A stretch of DNA of 25,344 nt. Source: Gemmatimonadota bacterium (GTDB lineage Bacteria > Gemmatimonadota > Gemmatimonadetes > Gemmatimonadales > GWC2-71-9). Below the pieces are notes generated by a model. It ran no database searches. It was given only the letters and a program-made list of their open reading frames with translations, and had not been told where the DNA came from. The DNA is taken from the NCBI GenBank assembly GCA_003221085.1, contig QHUD01000125.1, positions 1 through 25,344 on the forward strand, written 5' to 3'. This document shows positions 15,025 through 22,790 of the stretch, in pieces (position 1 is the stretch's first letter; each line of letters opens with the position of its first letter). A program made the position numbers and the translations under genes.

Positions 15025-17037
15025 ATGAGCGAGTACCCGGTCCTCAAAGACCTGGCGGTCATCTTCGCCGTCTCCCTGGTCGTCATCCTGCTATTCCACC
15101 GTATCAAGCTCCCCGCCCTCCCGGGGTTCATCGTCGCGGGCGTCCTGCTCGGACCCAATGCGCTTGGCCTGGTCTCCGACGCGCACCAGGTGGAGAGCCT
15201 CGCCGAGGTCGGCGTCATCCTGCTGCTCTTCACGATCGGCATCGAGTTCTCGCTCAGCCGGCTGCGAGAAATGGGACGGCAGGTCGTCGTTGGGGGCGGC
15301 GCTCAGGTGGGCCTCACGGTGGCGCTCACTTGCGGGCTCGCCCTGACGCTGCGTCTGAACTGGCAGGTGTCGCTGCTCGTGGGCTTCCTCGTGGCGCTCT
15401 CCAGCACCGCCATCGTCCTCAAGGGGCTCGCCGATAAGGGTGAGGTCGACGCTCCCCACGGACGCCTCGCCACGGGAGTCTTGATCTTTCAGGACCTGTG
15501 CGTCGTGCCGATGATGCTGGTGCTCCCGTTCCTCGCCGGACGGTCGGGTGGCGGGGCCGGCGGGCTGTTTCTGGCGCTCGGGAAGGCGGTGCTCGTCGTG
15601 ATCAGCGTGCTCGTACTGGCCCGGACCGTGGTCCCGCGCGCCCTCACGGAGATCCTCAAGACCCGGAGCCGGGAGCTGTTCCTGATCGCGGTCATCCTGA
15701 TCGGGACGCTCACGGCCCTGGGAACCGCGGCGGCCGGGGCATCGCTCGCCCTGGGCGCCTTCCTGGCGGGCCTGGTCATCTCGGAGTCCGACTACGGGCA
15801 TCAGGCGATGGCCGAGTTGCTGCCGTTCCGCGACGTCTTCATCTCCCTGTTCTTCGTCGCGGTCGGCATGCTGGTACAGGTCCAATTCCTGCGCGACCAC
15901 CCGGCACTCGCCTTGGGCGGTGTCGTCGGTGTCATGGGGGGGAAAGCCCTGCTCGCGGCCGTCGGCCCGGCCTTCATGGGGTATTCGGGACGGGTCGCCC
16001 TCCTCGCGGGCCTCGCCGTCTCCCAGATCGGCGAGTTCTCATTCGTGCTGGCGCGCCAGGGCCGCGGGACCGGACTGCTCTCGGAGGATCTCTACCAGAC
16101 GTTTCTCGCGGTGGCCGTGCTGACGATGCTGGTCACGCCGTTTCTGCTGCAGGGCGGCCCGGTGCTGGTCGACGGTCTGGAGCGACTGGTTCCGCTCGAC
16201 CGGCTCCTGCCGGGGTTCCGGCCGGGGGCGATCGCGGTCGCCGAGCAGCCGCTCACCGACCACGTCATCGTGGCCGGGTACGGCCTGAATGGGCGGAACC
16301 TCACGGCGGCGCTGCGGTCCATCCGGGCGCCGTACCTCATTGTCGAGCTCAACGCGCAGACCGTGCAGCAGGCCCGGGCGCGCGGCGAGCCCGCCTTCTA
16401 CGGCGACGCCACCCGCGAAGAGATCCTGCGTGCGCTCGGCGCGGAGCGAGCCCGTATGCTCGTGGTCGCGATCTCCGACCCGGCAGCCACTCGGCGGATG
16501 GTACGCGTCGGGCGCAGCCTCAACCCGCGCATCCATATCATCGCGCGCACCCGATACGTGACGGAAATCCCCGAGCTCACCCGATTGGGCGCGGATGTCG
16601 TGATCCCTGAGGAGTTCGAGACCTCGATCGAGATCTTCGCCAGGGTGCTGGCGCACTACAGTGTCCCCCGCTCCGACATCGATCGGTTGGTGGACCAGAT
16701 CCGCTCGTCGCACTACGAGGCGCTTCGCAGCGGGGATGGCGCCGGGCGCCTGAGCCTCGGCGAGGTGGCCGGCGTACCCCAGATGGCGGTGGAGCGTCTG
16801 CGGCTGCCGCCGGATTCGCCACTCGTCGGCAAGACCCTCGCGGCCACCGGTCTGCGCACGCAGACCGGCGCCTTGGTTCTCGCGGTCGGTCGTGGTGGTG
16901 AGGAGATTGCGACGCCGGGTCCCCATTTCCGCCTCGCCGCCGACGACGTTCTCGTGGTCGTGGGTCAGCCGGCGCAACTTCGGGCCGCAGCCCAGCTGGT
17001 GGCGGGGGGTAGCTCTGCTGCATTAACGCCACAATAG
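15025..17037 (+). CDS. Monovalent cation:proton antiporter, Kef/YbaL type (CPA2)
   Basis: A 670-residue inner-membrane transporter. About the first 390 residues form 12-13 hydrophobic helices with CPA2 hallmarks: LPALPGFIVAGVLLGPNALG, LAEVGVILLLFTIGIEFSLS, GFLVALSSTAIVLKGL, TGVLIFQDLCVVPMM, and SESDYGHQ with LLPFRDVFISLFFVAVGM. An RCK-N (TrkA-N) domain starts at residue 413 with HVIVAGYGLNGRNL, ending in VVIPEEFETSIEIF. An RCK-C domain closes the protein (about 580-665: SPLVGKTL, VGRGGEEIATPG, VLVVVGQPAQL). It probably exchanges K+ or Na+ for H+, gated by a nucleotide bound to the RCK domain. Its full length matches KefB/YbaL. A clear terminator follows, so it is probably a single-gene unit. 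Confidence 0.9.
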   Translation: MSEYPVLKDLAVIFAVSLVVILLFHRIKLPALPGFIVAGVLLGPNALGLVSDAHQVESLAEVGVILLLFTIGIEFSLSRLREMGRQVVVGGGAQVGLTVALTCGLALTLRLNWQVSLLVGFLVALSSTAIVLKGLADKGEVDAPHGRLATGVLIFQDLCVVPMMLVLPFLAGRSGGGAGGLFLALGKAVLVVISVLVLARTVVPRALTEILKTRSRELFLIAVILIGTLTALGTAAAGASLALGAFLAGLVISESDYGHQAMAELLPFRDVFISLFFVAVGMLVQVQFLRDHPALALGGVVGVMGGKALLAAVGPAFMGYSGRVALLAGLAVSQIGEFSFVLARQGRGTGLLSEDLYQTFLAVAVLTMLVTPFLLQGGPVLVDGLERLVPLDRLLPGFRPGAIAVAEQPLTDHVIVAGYGLNGRNLTAALRSIRAPYLIVELNAQTVQQARARGEPAFYGDATREEILRALGAERARMLVVAISDPAATRRMVRVGRSLNPRIHIIARTRYVTEIPELTRLGADVVIPEEFETSIEIFARVLAHYSVPRSDIDRLVDQIRSSHYEALRSGDGAGRLSLGEVAGVPQMAVERLRLPPDSPLVGKTLAATGLRTQTGALVLAVGRGGEEIATPGPHFRLAADDVLVVVGQPAQLRAAAQLVAGGSSAALTPQ

Positions 17038-17106
17038 ATGCACCAGATGTTGCGTCGATGCGTACCAAACAAAGCCCGAAAACGTAAGGAAATTGAGCAC
17101 TATCTC

Positions 17107-17128
17107 GTGAGTGTGCGCTCACTTTTTT
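17107..17128 (+). terminator. Rho-independent terminator of the antiporter gene
   Basis: GTGAG and CTCAC (within 17107-17122) form a short stem, one G-T pair longer, followed directly by six T residues (17123-17128). It is 70 bases after the antiporter stop. Confidence 0.7.
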
Positions 17129-17256
17129 GTATAAGTAGATGTCACATAGTTGATTATCATAGCACAAGCCCCGCGAGACTGACCTAAAAGCCTGCCATAT
17201 AGTGTGTTGCGTTTTGCACATCGACCTAATTTCACACCCCAGACTAGATTCCCGCC
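17129..17256 (+). promoter_or_regulatory. AT-rich upstream region of holB-moaC
   Basis: The stretch 17040-17256 is clearly richer in A+T than anything around it. Its second half, between the terminator and the holB start, must contain the promoter of the holB-moaC pair. TTGATTATCATAG around 17150-17162 and TTGCGT with TAATTT (about 17207-17232) are possible promoter elements, but spacing is not ideal for either. Confidence 0.35.
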
Positions 17257-18306
17257 ATGCCAATCCCCCCCCTGTACGGCCATGAGGGGATCCAACACCG
17301 GCTGGTAGGCGCCATCGCCTCCGGCCGGTTGCCACAAGCGCTCCTGTTAGAGGGCCCGCCAGGAGTCGGGAAGCAGCGGCTGGCCCTCTGGTTGGCGCAA
17401 GCGCTCGTCTGTGACGCGGCGCGGAGCACGGGGGAAGCGTGTGGGACGTGCCAGCAGTGCCGGCTAGTGCTGAGCCTGTCGCATCCCGACGTCCACTGGT
17501 TCGTGCCGCTCGAGCCCTCCAAGAAGGGCGGCGATGCGGACAAGCAGGTGGAGCTGGTCGAGGAGGCGCTGGGGGAGGAGATGGCGGCGCGGCGTCAGCA
17601 ACCGCTGTACGAGCCGCCGGCAGGGTTGGCGAACCATGGGATTGCCGCGGTCCGGCTGCTGCTGCGACGCCTGGTGCTGACGCCGGCCTTGGCCCGGCGA
17701 AAGGTCTTCCTGATCGGGGATGCCGAGCGTCTGGTGCCCCAGACGGGAGCGGAAGCGGCGGCGAACGCGTTACTGAAGGCATTGGAGGAGCCGCCAGCGG
17801 ACACGGTGTTTATCCTGACGACCGCGGCCCCTGACTCGCTGCTCCCGACGATTCTGTCTCGCGTAGTGCGTGTTCGGGTGGCACGACTGGCCGACAGCGT
17901 CGTGACATCGTTCGCACAGCATGAGCTGGGTTTGACGGGACAACGCGAGTTAGCGCAACGAGTTGCACTCGCGGACGGGCGGATAGGCAGGCTCCTTGCG
18001 GATGGGAATGGCCAGGCAAGGGGCACGGATGCGGCGGAGCGGTTCCTCGCCGCGGTACAGGGAGGTCCGGCGCATCGGTACGGGTTCGCGCTCGGTCTGC
18101 AGCCCTTCCAGGCGCGGGGCGGGTTTACCGAGATGCTGGACGGACTGCTGGAGCGATTGCGCGAGCAGGCGCGTTCCGGTGGCGAGACCGACACGGTAGT
18201 CGAGGCGATCGCCCGAGTGCTCGAGGCACGCGGCTTGGCGCAGGGAAACGTGAACCCACAGCTCGTGGCGGCCGTATTGGCCGACGACCTGGCGGAGCCG
18301 GCATGA
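17257..18306 (+). CDS. holB: DNA polymerase III subunit delta' (clamp loader)
   Basis: A 349-residue AAA+ protein of the clamp-loader complex, which loads the sliding clamp on primed DNA. It starts with the delta'-type opening YGHEGIQHRLVGAIASGRLPQALLLEGP, with a P-loop GPPGVGKQ at 33-40. A zinc-binding insertion with Cys-52, 62, 65 and 68 follows, then LSLSHPDVHWF and ANALLKALEEPPADTVFIL, and ILSRVVRV, where the arginine corresponds to the arginine-finger region. Lys-39 replaces nothing essential, since delta' does not need to hydrolyse ATP. The C-terminal collar domain is less conserved. The ATG at 17257 fits the family start. Its end overlaps moaC by 4 bases (ATGA), so the two are translated together. 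Confidence 0.9.
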   Translation: MPIPPLYGHEGIQHRLVGAIASGRLPQALLLEGPPGVGKQRLALWLAQALVCDAARSTGEACGTCQQCRLVLSLSHPDVHWFVPLEPSKKGGDADKQVELVEEALGEEMAARRQQPLYEPPAGLANHGIAAVRLLLRRLVLTPALARRKVFLIGDAERLVPQTGAEAAANALLKALEEPPADTVFILTTAAPDSLLPTILSRVVRVRVARLADSVVTSFAQHELGLTGQRELAQRVALADGRIGRLLADGNGQARGTDAAERFLAAVQGGPAHRYGFALGLQPFQARGGFTEMLDGLLERLREQARSGGETDTVVEAIARVLEARGLAQGNVNPQLVAAVLADDLAEPA

Positions 18307-18785
18307 AGCTGTCGCACGTGGACGAAGCGGGCCGGGCGGGGATGGTGGACGTGGGCGACAAGCCCGTCACGGTGCGCACGGCGGTGGCAGAAGGCGCGAT
18401 CCGAATGTCGCGCGAGACGTTCCGGCTCGTGGCCGATCAGCAGGTTGCCAAGGGCGACGTGCTGGCGGTGAGTGAGGTGGCGGGAACGCTGGCGGCGAAG
18501 CGGACGGCCGAGCTGATCCCGCTGTGCCACCCCCTGGGCCTCGACCATGTGGAGGTCGACGCCACGCTGGACGAGGGGCTGCCGGGAGTGCGGGTGCGGG
18601 CAACCGCGAAGGCGGTCGGGCGGACGGGCGTGGAAATGGAAGCGCTGACGGCAGTGTCGGTCGCCCTGTTGACGGTTTACGACATGGTGAAGGCGGCGGA
18701 CCGGGCGATGGAGATCGAAAAGGTCCGACTGCTCGAAAAGACGGGTGGCACGCGCGGGGACTGGCGGCGCGACTCGGCTGATTGA
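18303..18785 (+). CDS. moaC: Cyclic pyranopterin monophosphate synthase MoaC
   Basis: A 160-residue full-length enzyme that, with MoaA, turns GTP into cyclic pyranopterin monophosphate, the first stage of molybdenum cofactor synthesis. Family signatures: LSHVDEAGRAGMVDVGDKPVT at the N terminus (first 20 or so residues), AKRTAELIPLCHPLGLDHV in the middle, VGRTGVEMEALTAVSVALLT, and YDMVKAADRAMEIEKVRLL with the catalytic lysine/aspartate region, ending in EKTGG. The start overlaps the holB stop as ATGA. No other molybdopterin genes are in the window, so coupling to holB looks like genome-specific arrangement rather than pathway clustering. Confidence 0.95.
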   Translation: MKLSHVDEAGRAGMVDVGDKPVTVRTAVAEGAIRMSRETFRLVADQQVAKGDVLAVSEVAGTLAAKRTAELIPLCHPLGLDHVEVDATLDEGLPGVRVRATAKAVGRTGVEMEALTAVSVALLTVYDMVKAADRAMEIEKVRLLEKTGGTRGDWRRDSAD

Positions 18786-18842
18786 CGGCGAATTGATGGG
18801 GCGGTGCCAGTGTGAGACCGCCTGGACTTACAAGAGAGGGCT

Positions 18843-19505
18843 ATGCATACGACAACCCAGAAACTGATGCTGCAGGGAGGGCTGATTCTCCTTGGCGCTC
18901 TGGTGGTGAGCAGCATCGGCGGTTGGGCTCGACGCGCCACTGCCGACGACCAGCCGGCGCCGCTCACGGCGCCCGCGCTGATCGGGGAGCTCCGCTCCCT
19001 CGAGCAAGCACTCGAAGCGACCCGGGGAGAGCTCGCGGTCGCCCGGCTGCAGCTCGAGCGTGCCAACGCGATCATCGATTACTCGACCCACTACGTCATC
19101 GCGGCCGACCTGGCAGCGGCGATTTACGACGTGGCCCTCGCGGAGGGGGTGGACCCGGCGCTGGCGTTTCGCCTCGTGAAGGTGGAGTCCGGCTTCAACC
19201 CCAAGGCGAAGAGCAAAGTGGGGGCGATCGGGTACACGCAGGTGCTGCCGAGCACGGCCCGGTTGTACGAACCTGGCCTGACCACGGCGCAACTGTACGA
19301 CCGTGGCACCAACCTGCGGCTCGGCTTCCGCTACCTGCGGGATCTGCTGGAGCGTTACGAAGGGAACGCCGACGCGAAGCTGCGGCTGGCGCTGCTCGCC
19401 TACAACCGTGGGCCCGGCCGGGTACAGGAGCTGCTGGACGCCGGCAAGGACCCGCAGAACGGCTATGCGGCGGCCCTTATGAAAGGCTACCGGCGGAAAA
19501 GCTAA
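18843..19505 (+). CDS. Membrane-anchored lytic transglycosylase (SLT domain)
   Basis: A 220-residue protein with a single N-terminal membrane anchor (about 8-27), a short likely coiled coil (about 48-76) and an SLT goose-type lysozyme domain (about 85-215). The catalytic glutamate is Glu-115 in RLVKVESGFNPKAKSKVGA. It is followed by the family motifs IGYTQVLPSTARLY, NLRLGFRYLRDLL and LALLAYNRGPGRV. Such enzymes cleave peptidoglycan glycan strands to form 1,6-anhydro ends, and act in the periplasm. The start has a good ribosome-binding site (AGAGAGGG just before ATG). It lies 57 bases after moaC and may be co-transcribed, ending at the large inverted-repeat terminator. Confidence 0.88.
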   Translation: MHTTTQKLMLQGGLILLGALVVSSIGGWARRATADDQPAPLTAPALIGELRSLEQALEATRGELAVARLQLERANAIIDYSTHYVIAADLAAAIYDVALAEGVDPALAFRLVKVESGFNPKAKSKVGAIGYTQVLPSTARLYEPGLTTAQLYDRGTNLRLGFRYLRDLLERYEGNADAKLRLALLAYNRGPGRVQELLDAGKDPQNGYAAALMKGYRRKS

Positions 19506-19620
19506 AGACGTAGCACAAAGGCGTAGCACAAAGACGAGAGGCGTAGGGGCTGTCACCCTACGCCTTTCGTGTTACGACTCTGTGTTACGTTTCCGTGCAA
19601 CGTCGTTGTGCTACGTCTTT
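19504..19620. repeat. Nested inverted-repeat block of CGTAGCACAAAG-like units
   Basis: AAAGACGTAGCACAA (19504-19518) is a perfect 15-bp inverted repeat of 19606-19620. Inside it, GTAGCACAAAG occurs twice in direct orientation (19510-19520 and 19523-19533). Four diverged reverse copies of the same unit (with GTGTTACG, TGTGTTACG, GTGCAACG, TGTGCTACG) fill 19563-19615. The whole folds into a long stem around the terminator hairpin at 19539-19565. It lies between two convergent transglycosylase genes and starts inside the stop codon region of the first. Confidence 0.85.
19539..19568. terminator. Rho-independent terminator between convergent genes
   Basis: AGGCGTAGGG (19539-19548) and CCCTACGCCT (19556-19565) form a perfect 10-bp stem with a 7-base loop, followed by TT. 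A second T-rich tract (19618-19623 on the plus strand) follows the outer 15-bp stem, so the plus-strand transcript has two chances to stop. Confidence 0.75.
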
Positions 19621-19623
19621 TTT

Positions 19624-21204
19624 CTATTGTTTTTGCGGAATTTTGATCACGTCCCCCGCCCGCAGAATCGACCCCATCGTGAGCCCGTTATTGTTGAGGA
19701 GCGCCGTCAGCGACACGCCGTAGCGGCGCGCGATATCGGTCGCCGTCTCACCCGAGCGTACGCGGTGCTGCCCGGCGCTCACGCCCCTGCTCGATACCCG
19801 CCGGTAGCGAGGTTCGGGGGGGATCGACCACGCCGAGGCGGGCACCACGCGCCCACTCATCGGGATGATGAGCCGCTGCCCCACGCGCAGCGCATGCGCC
19901 CTGATGTGGGGGTTCGCCCCCTCGATCATGGTGACGCTCACCCGATAGCGCTTCGCGATGTCCGAGAGCGTCTGCCCGCGCGAGACGTAGTGGTCCACGA
20001 ACGTGATCCGCTCGGTGACCGGAAGGCTGTCGTAGCGCTCCGCCACGAGCGTCCCGTGCCCCCGGGGCACGCGCACGACCACGCTCCGCCCGGGGGGCGT
20101 GACGCCCCGGACGTACTGGGGATTGAGCTCCAGGATCGCCGCCACCGTCGTGTCCGCGAGGCGTGCGATGACGTCGAGACCGGTCGCGTCGGTAACGGTG
20201 ATCTCGTCGAACGTGAGAGGGGACAGCGGCTCCACCTCGAACCCGTACCGCGCCGGCTGTTTCGCGATCAGGGATGCGGCGATGAGCTTGGGCACGTAGT
20301 CGCGCGTCTCGCGCCGCAGGTAACGGCGGTCGGAGAGCTGAAAGAAGGTACGATCGTCCACCGAGTCCGGCTCGCCCGGCAGCCGGTCGATCCCCCGCTC
20401 GATCCGTCCCACGCCGGCGTTGTACGCCGCCGCCGCCAGGTACACGCTGCCGAGACGCTCCCGCAGGTCCGCGAGGTAGTTCGCCGCCGCTTCCGTCGCC
20501 CGGAACGGGTCGCGGCGCTCGTCCACCCAGGGATCGACCGTGAGGCCGTAGAGACGCCCCGTGCTCGCCATGAACTGCCACATCCCGACCGCTTTCGCCC
20601 GACTCACTGCGGTGTTCGAGAAACCGCTCTCGATCAGGCAGAGGTACAGGAGGTCCTCCGGAAGCCGCTTGGAGCGGAGCCGCTCGCGGATCATCCCCTG
20701 GTAGCGTCCCAGCCGGGCCAGCCAGATCTCAAACCGATCGCGGGAGTCTACCTGGAAGAACTCGAGGTACTCGAGCACGCGTCGGTTCGTGGCGAAGCTG
20801 GTGACGTCGATGTCGAAGGTCGGCTCGGGGGACGGTGCGGCGCCGATCACAGCGCGGCCCTCGGCGCCGAACAACCGCTCCGCCTCACGCTCCACGTCCT
20901 CGCCCTTGATCGACGACGTCGCGGCGGGACGCCCCTCCAGGCTATCGGCCCGCGGGTGCGGCCGATGGAGGCTGTCGAGCAGCTGCTGATCGGCCGCAGA
21001 ATCCTGCGCGGCGCGGGCCACCAGGACTCCGACCGAGTCCGCGCCCCGCGCGGCCGGAGATAGGGCGAGCGTCGTCGAGTCGGGGGCGGCCGGGGCGAGG
21101 ACGGCCGGTCCGGCCTTCCGGGCACCCCCGCACGCGGCGCTCAGCGCGGCACACAGCGCCGCGCCCGTCAGCGCGAGCAGTCGAATCCGTGGCGTCCCGG
21201 TCAT
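19624..21204 (-). CDS. LysM-containing lytic transglycosylase lipoprotein (MltD-like)
   Basis: A 526-residue predicted lipoprotein. The signal peptide RIRLLALTGAALCAALSAAC ends in lipobox LSAAC with Cys-25. A low-complexity linker leads to an SLT domain (about 150-300) with catalytic Glu-192 in LYLCLIESGFSNTAVSRAK, then VGMWQFMASTGRLYGL, EAAANYLADL and AAAAYNAGVGR. The C-terminal part has a degenerate LysM-like segment (about 340-385) and two clear LysM domains (YVSRGQTLSDIAKRYRVS, HRVRSGETATDIARRYGVS), which bind peptidoglycan. This is the MltD layout for cell-wall turnover. ATG 21204 was chosen because the signal peptide begins there; it overlaps the upstream gene's stop (ATGA), so translation is coupled. 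Confidence 0.9.
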   Translation of the reverse strand: MTGTPRIRLLALTGAALCAALSAACGGARKAGPAVLAPAAPDSTTLALSPAARGADSVGVLVARAAQDSAADQQLLDSLHRPHPRADSLEGRPAATSSIKGEDVEREAERLFGAEGRAVIGAAPSPEPTFDIDVTSFATNRRVLEYLEFFQVDSRDRFEIWLARLGRYQGMIRERLRSKRLPEDLLYLCLIESGFSNTAVSRAKAVGMWQFMASTGRLYGLTVDPWVDERRDPFRATEAAANYLADLRERLGSVYLAAAAYNAGVGRIERGIDRLPGEPDSVDDRTFFQLSDRRYLRRETRDYVPKLIAASLIAKQPARYGFEVEPLSPLTFDEITVTDATGLDVIARLADTTVAAILELNPQYVRGVTPPGRSVVVRVPRGHGTLVAERYDSLPVTERITFVDHYVSRGQTLSDIAKRYRVSVTMIEGANPHIRAHALRVGQRLIIPMSGRVVPASAWSIPPEPRYRRVSSRGVSAGQHRVRSGETATDIARRYGVSLTALLNNNGLTMGSILRAGDVIKIPQKQ

Positions 21205-21608
21205 CGCGTTGCGAAGAAATTCCCGAGTATGCGGTTCGTCGCGTTCAGCACCGCAAGGGCCGCGCCGCGCGGTGGATCGGTCTCGGCCAGATAGGCTCCC
21301 ACCAGACGCGAGGCCCGCGTTTCCTGCTGGGCCGAGAGCGAAACGATCACCACGACGGCATCGAATGCGCGAACCGCCTTCACGCCCAGGAGCTCGAACC
21401 CAAGCTTCGGCTGCACGACACGCTCCAGGGCCCGAACCGTTGCCTCGGCACAACAGCGCAGCTCGCCCGCCTGGGAGATCACTCCGTCGGACTCGCCCGT
21501 GAAGTTCCGCCCATCCGCCCACGACAGCACCACCTTGGCGTGACAGCGGCCGCTGGGCAGGCGCTGGAAGGCGAAGTCCTGAAAGCGCAGCCGCTCCGTT
21601 TCGCTCAC
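21201..21608 (-). CDS. Uncharacterised protein, possibly LeuA-dimer-domain-like
   Basis: A 135-residue soluble protein with a GTG start that overlaps the previous stop (GTGA) and a stop that overlaps the next ATG. It alternates strands and helices: RCHAKVVLSWADGRNFTGES, ELRCCAEATVRALERVV, LGVKAVRAFDAVVVIVSL, and GAALAVLNATNRILGNF. The order of a GRNFTG strand turn, an alpha-helical ATVRALERVV, and a final AVLNATNRIL helix recalls the regulatory dimer domain of 2-isopropylmalate synthase (LeuA), whose ends read like AYLNALNRLL. That match is by eye and weak, and no LeuA catalytic domain is present. Sitting between an 80-residue protein and the MltD-like lipoprotein, it is surely co-expressed with them. 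Confidence 0.7.
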   Translation of the reverse strand: MSETERLRFQDFAFQRLPSGRCHAKVVLSWADGRNFTGESDGVISQAGELRCCAEATVRALERVVQPKLGFELLGVKAVRAFDAVVVIVSLSAQQETRASRLVGAYLAETDPPRGAALAVLNATNRILGNFFATR

Positions 21609-21847
21609 GCCAGTCGCTCAGCCAGGAGCTGCGAGAGAGCCGTGTCGGGGATACGCTCGGCCTGAATGAACAATGACGATTTCGAACTGGCCTCGAGGGG
21701 GTAGAGGGTCCAAAACGACTTCCGGGACCGCTCGGAGGCCGACCGGAAGGACAACACCAGCTGCCATGCCTCGGCGTTGGCCGGGCGCTCCGCGAGGGCG
21801 TCCACATGCCAAACTTGATCGCCGTGGGCAATAACTCTCCATGGCAT
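21605..21847 (-). CDS. Uncharacterised small protein
   Basis: An 80-residue protein, MPWRVIAHGDQVWHVDALAE at the start, with LVLSFRSASERSRKSFWTLY in the middle and PDTALSQLLAERLA at the end. It looks like a compact beta-rich fold with a C-terminal helix and has no signal or membrane segment. Its stop overlaps the GTG start of the 135-residue gene, so the two are translationally coupled and may act together. An ATG three codons upstream in another frame was rejected. I do not recognise a family. Confidence 0.7.
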   Translation of the reverse strand: MPWRVIAHGDQVWHVDALAERPANAEAWQLVLSFRSASERSRKSFWTLYPLEASSKSSLFIQAERIPDTALSQLLAERLA

Positions 21848-21919
21848 GCATCACCACCTTGCAAACAAGGGCCCGCCAATATGTGGCTAACCCTAAGTCC
21901 TGTCAATAGTTGAGTGCTG

Positions 21920-22783
21920 TCAGTCGCCGCGGGTGGCGAGTGCCTTGAATCGCTTGGCGAGCGCTTGCGTGGTGGGACCGGGCTTGCCGCTCCCGATGGA
22001 GCGGCCGTCCAGCTTGGTGACGGCCACGATCTCGGCGGCCGTCCCGGTGAGGAACATCTCGTCCGCCGTGTACAGGTCGTAGCGGTTGAGGGGGAGCTCT
22101 TCGACGCCGTAGGTCGCTTCTCGCGCTACCTCGATCACGGCATCACGCGTCACGCCGCGCAGAATCCCCGCGTAGGCGGGCGGCGTCTTGAGCGTGCCGT
22201 TCGTCACCGCAAACAGGTTCATTCCGCTCGCCTCGGCGACGTAGCCCTGCGGGTCCAGCATTATGACCTCGTCCACCCCGGCCGCGATACCCTCCACCTT
22301 CGCCAGGATGTGCGAGAGGTAGTTGAGCGACTTGATGCGGGGCGACAAGCTCTCCCGGTGGCTGATCGGGGTGGCGGCGGTGAGGGCCGTGAGCCCTTTC
22401 TCGTAGCGTTCCGGCGACCACAGCTGGATCGTGTCCACGATACAGATGACCGACGGTTTGGCGCATTTGCGGGGATCGAGCCCCAGGTCACCCACTCCGC
22501 GCGTCACCACCAGGCGGATATACGCCTCCTCGAGCCCGCTTTTCCCGACGGCCTCTTCCACCAGTCGGTGCATGGCCGGCTTCGCGAGCGGGATGTCGAG
22601 CCATATCCCCTTGGCCGAGGCGTACAGGCGGTCGAGGTGCTGCGCCAGTCGAAACACGCGCCGATTGTAGACGCGGATCCCCTCGAACACCCCGTCGCCA
22701 TACAGCAGGCCGTGGTCGAACACGGATACCTTCGCGTCCGTGCGGTCGTGGTACGTTCCGTCGATCCAGACGATGGGCGGCAT
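21920..22783 (-). CDS. ilvE: Branched-chain-amino-acid aminotransferase
   Basis: A 287-residue class IV PLP aminotransferase, which performs the last step of valine, leucine and isoleucine synthesis with glutamate as amino donor. Family marks are KVSVFDHGLLYGDGVFEGIR at the N terminus, YIRLVVTRGVGDLG, the PLP lysine Lys-151 in PRIKSLNYLSHILAK, DEVIMLDPQGYVAEASGMNL and ADEMFLTGTAAEIVAV. The protein has full length and the start ATG is followed by the usual PPIVWIDGTY opening. D-amino-acid or ADC-lyase relatives are possible, but the motifs favour IlvE. It lies 7 bases after a lipoprotein gene and 72 bases before the next gene in the same direction. Confidence 0.93.
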   Translation of the reverse strand: MPPIVWIDGTYHDRTDAKVSVFDHGLLYGDGVFEGIRVYNRRVFRLAQHLDRLYASAKGIWLDIPLAKPAMHRLVEEAVGKSGLEEAYIRLVVTRGVGDLGLDPRKCAKPSVICIVDTIQLWSPERYEKGLTALTAATPISHRESLSPRIKSLNYLSHILAKVEGIAAGVDEVIMLDPQGYVAEASGMNLFAVTNGTLKTPPAYAGILRGVTRDAVIEVAREATYGVEELPLNRYDLYTADEMFLTGTAAEIVAVTKLDGRSIGSGKPGPTTQALAKRFKALATRGD

Positions 22784-22790
22784 GGGTCCC

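Noticed and set aside
19582..21063. A 493-residue plus-strand frame opposite the LysM lipoprotein
   Set aside because: Antisense shadow rich in Arg/His/Pro; no domain, and the minus-strand protein is well supported.
21205..21906. N-terminal extension of the LysM transglycosylase up to 21906
   Set aside because: The extension overlaps two coupled genes and would bury the lipoprotein signal peptide; the start at 21204 is clearly better.
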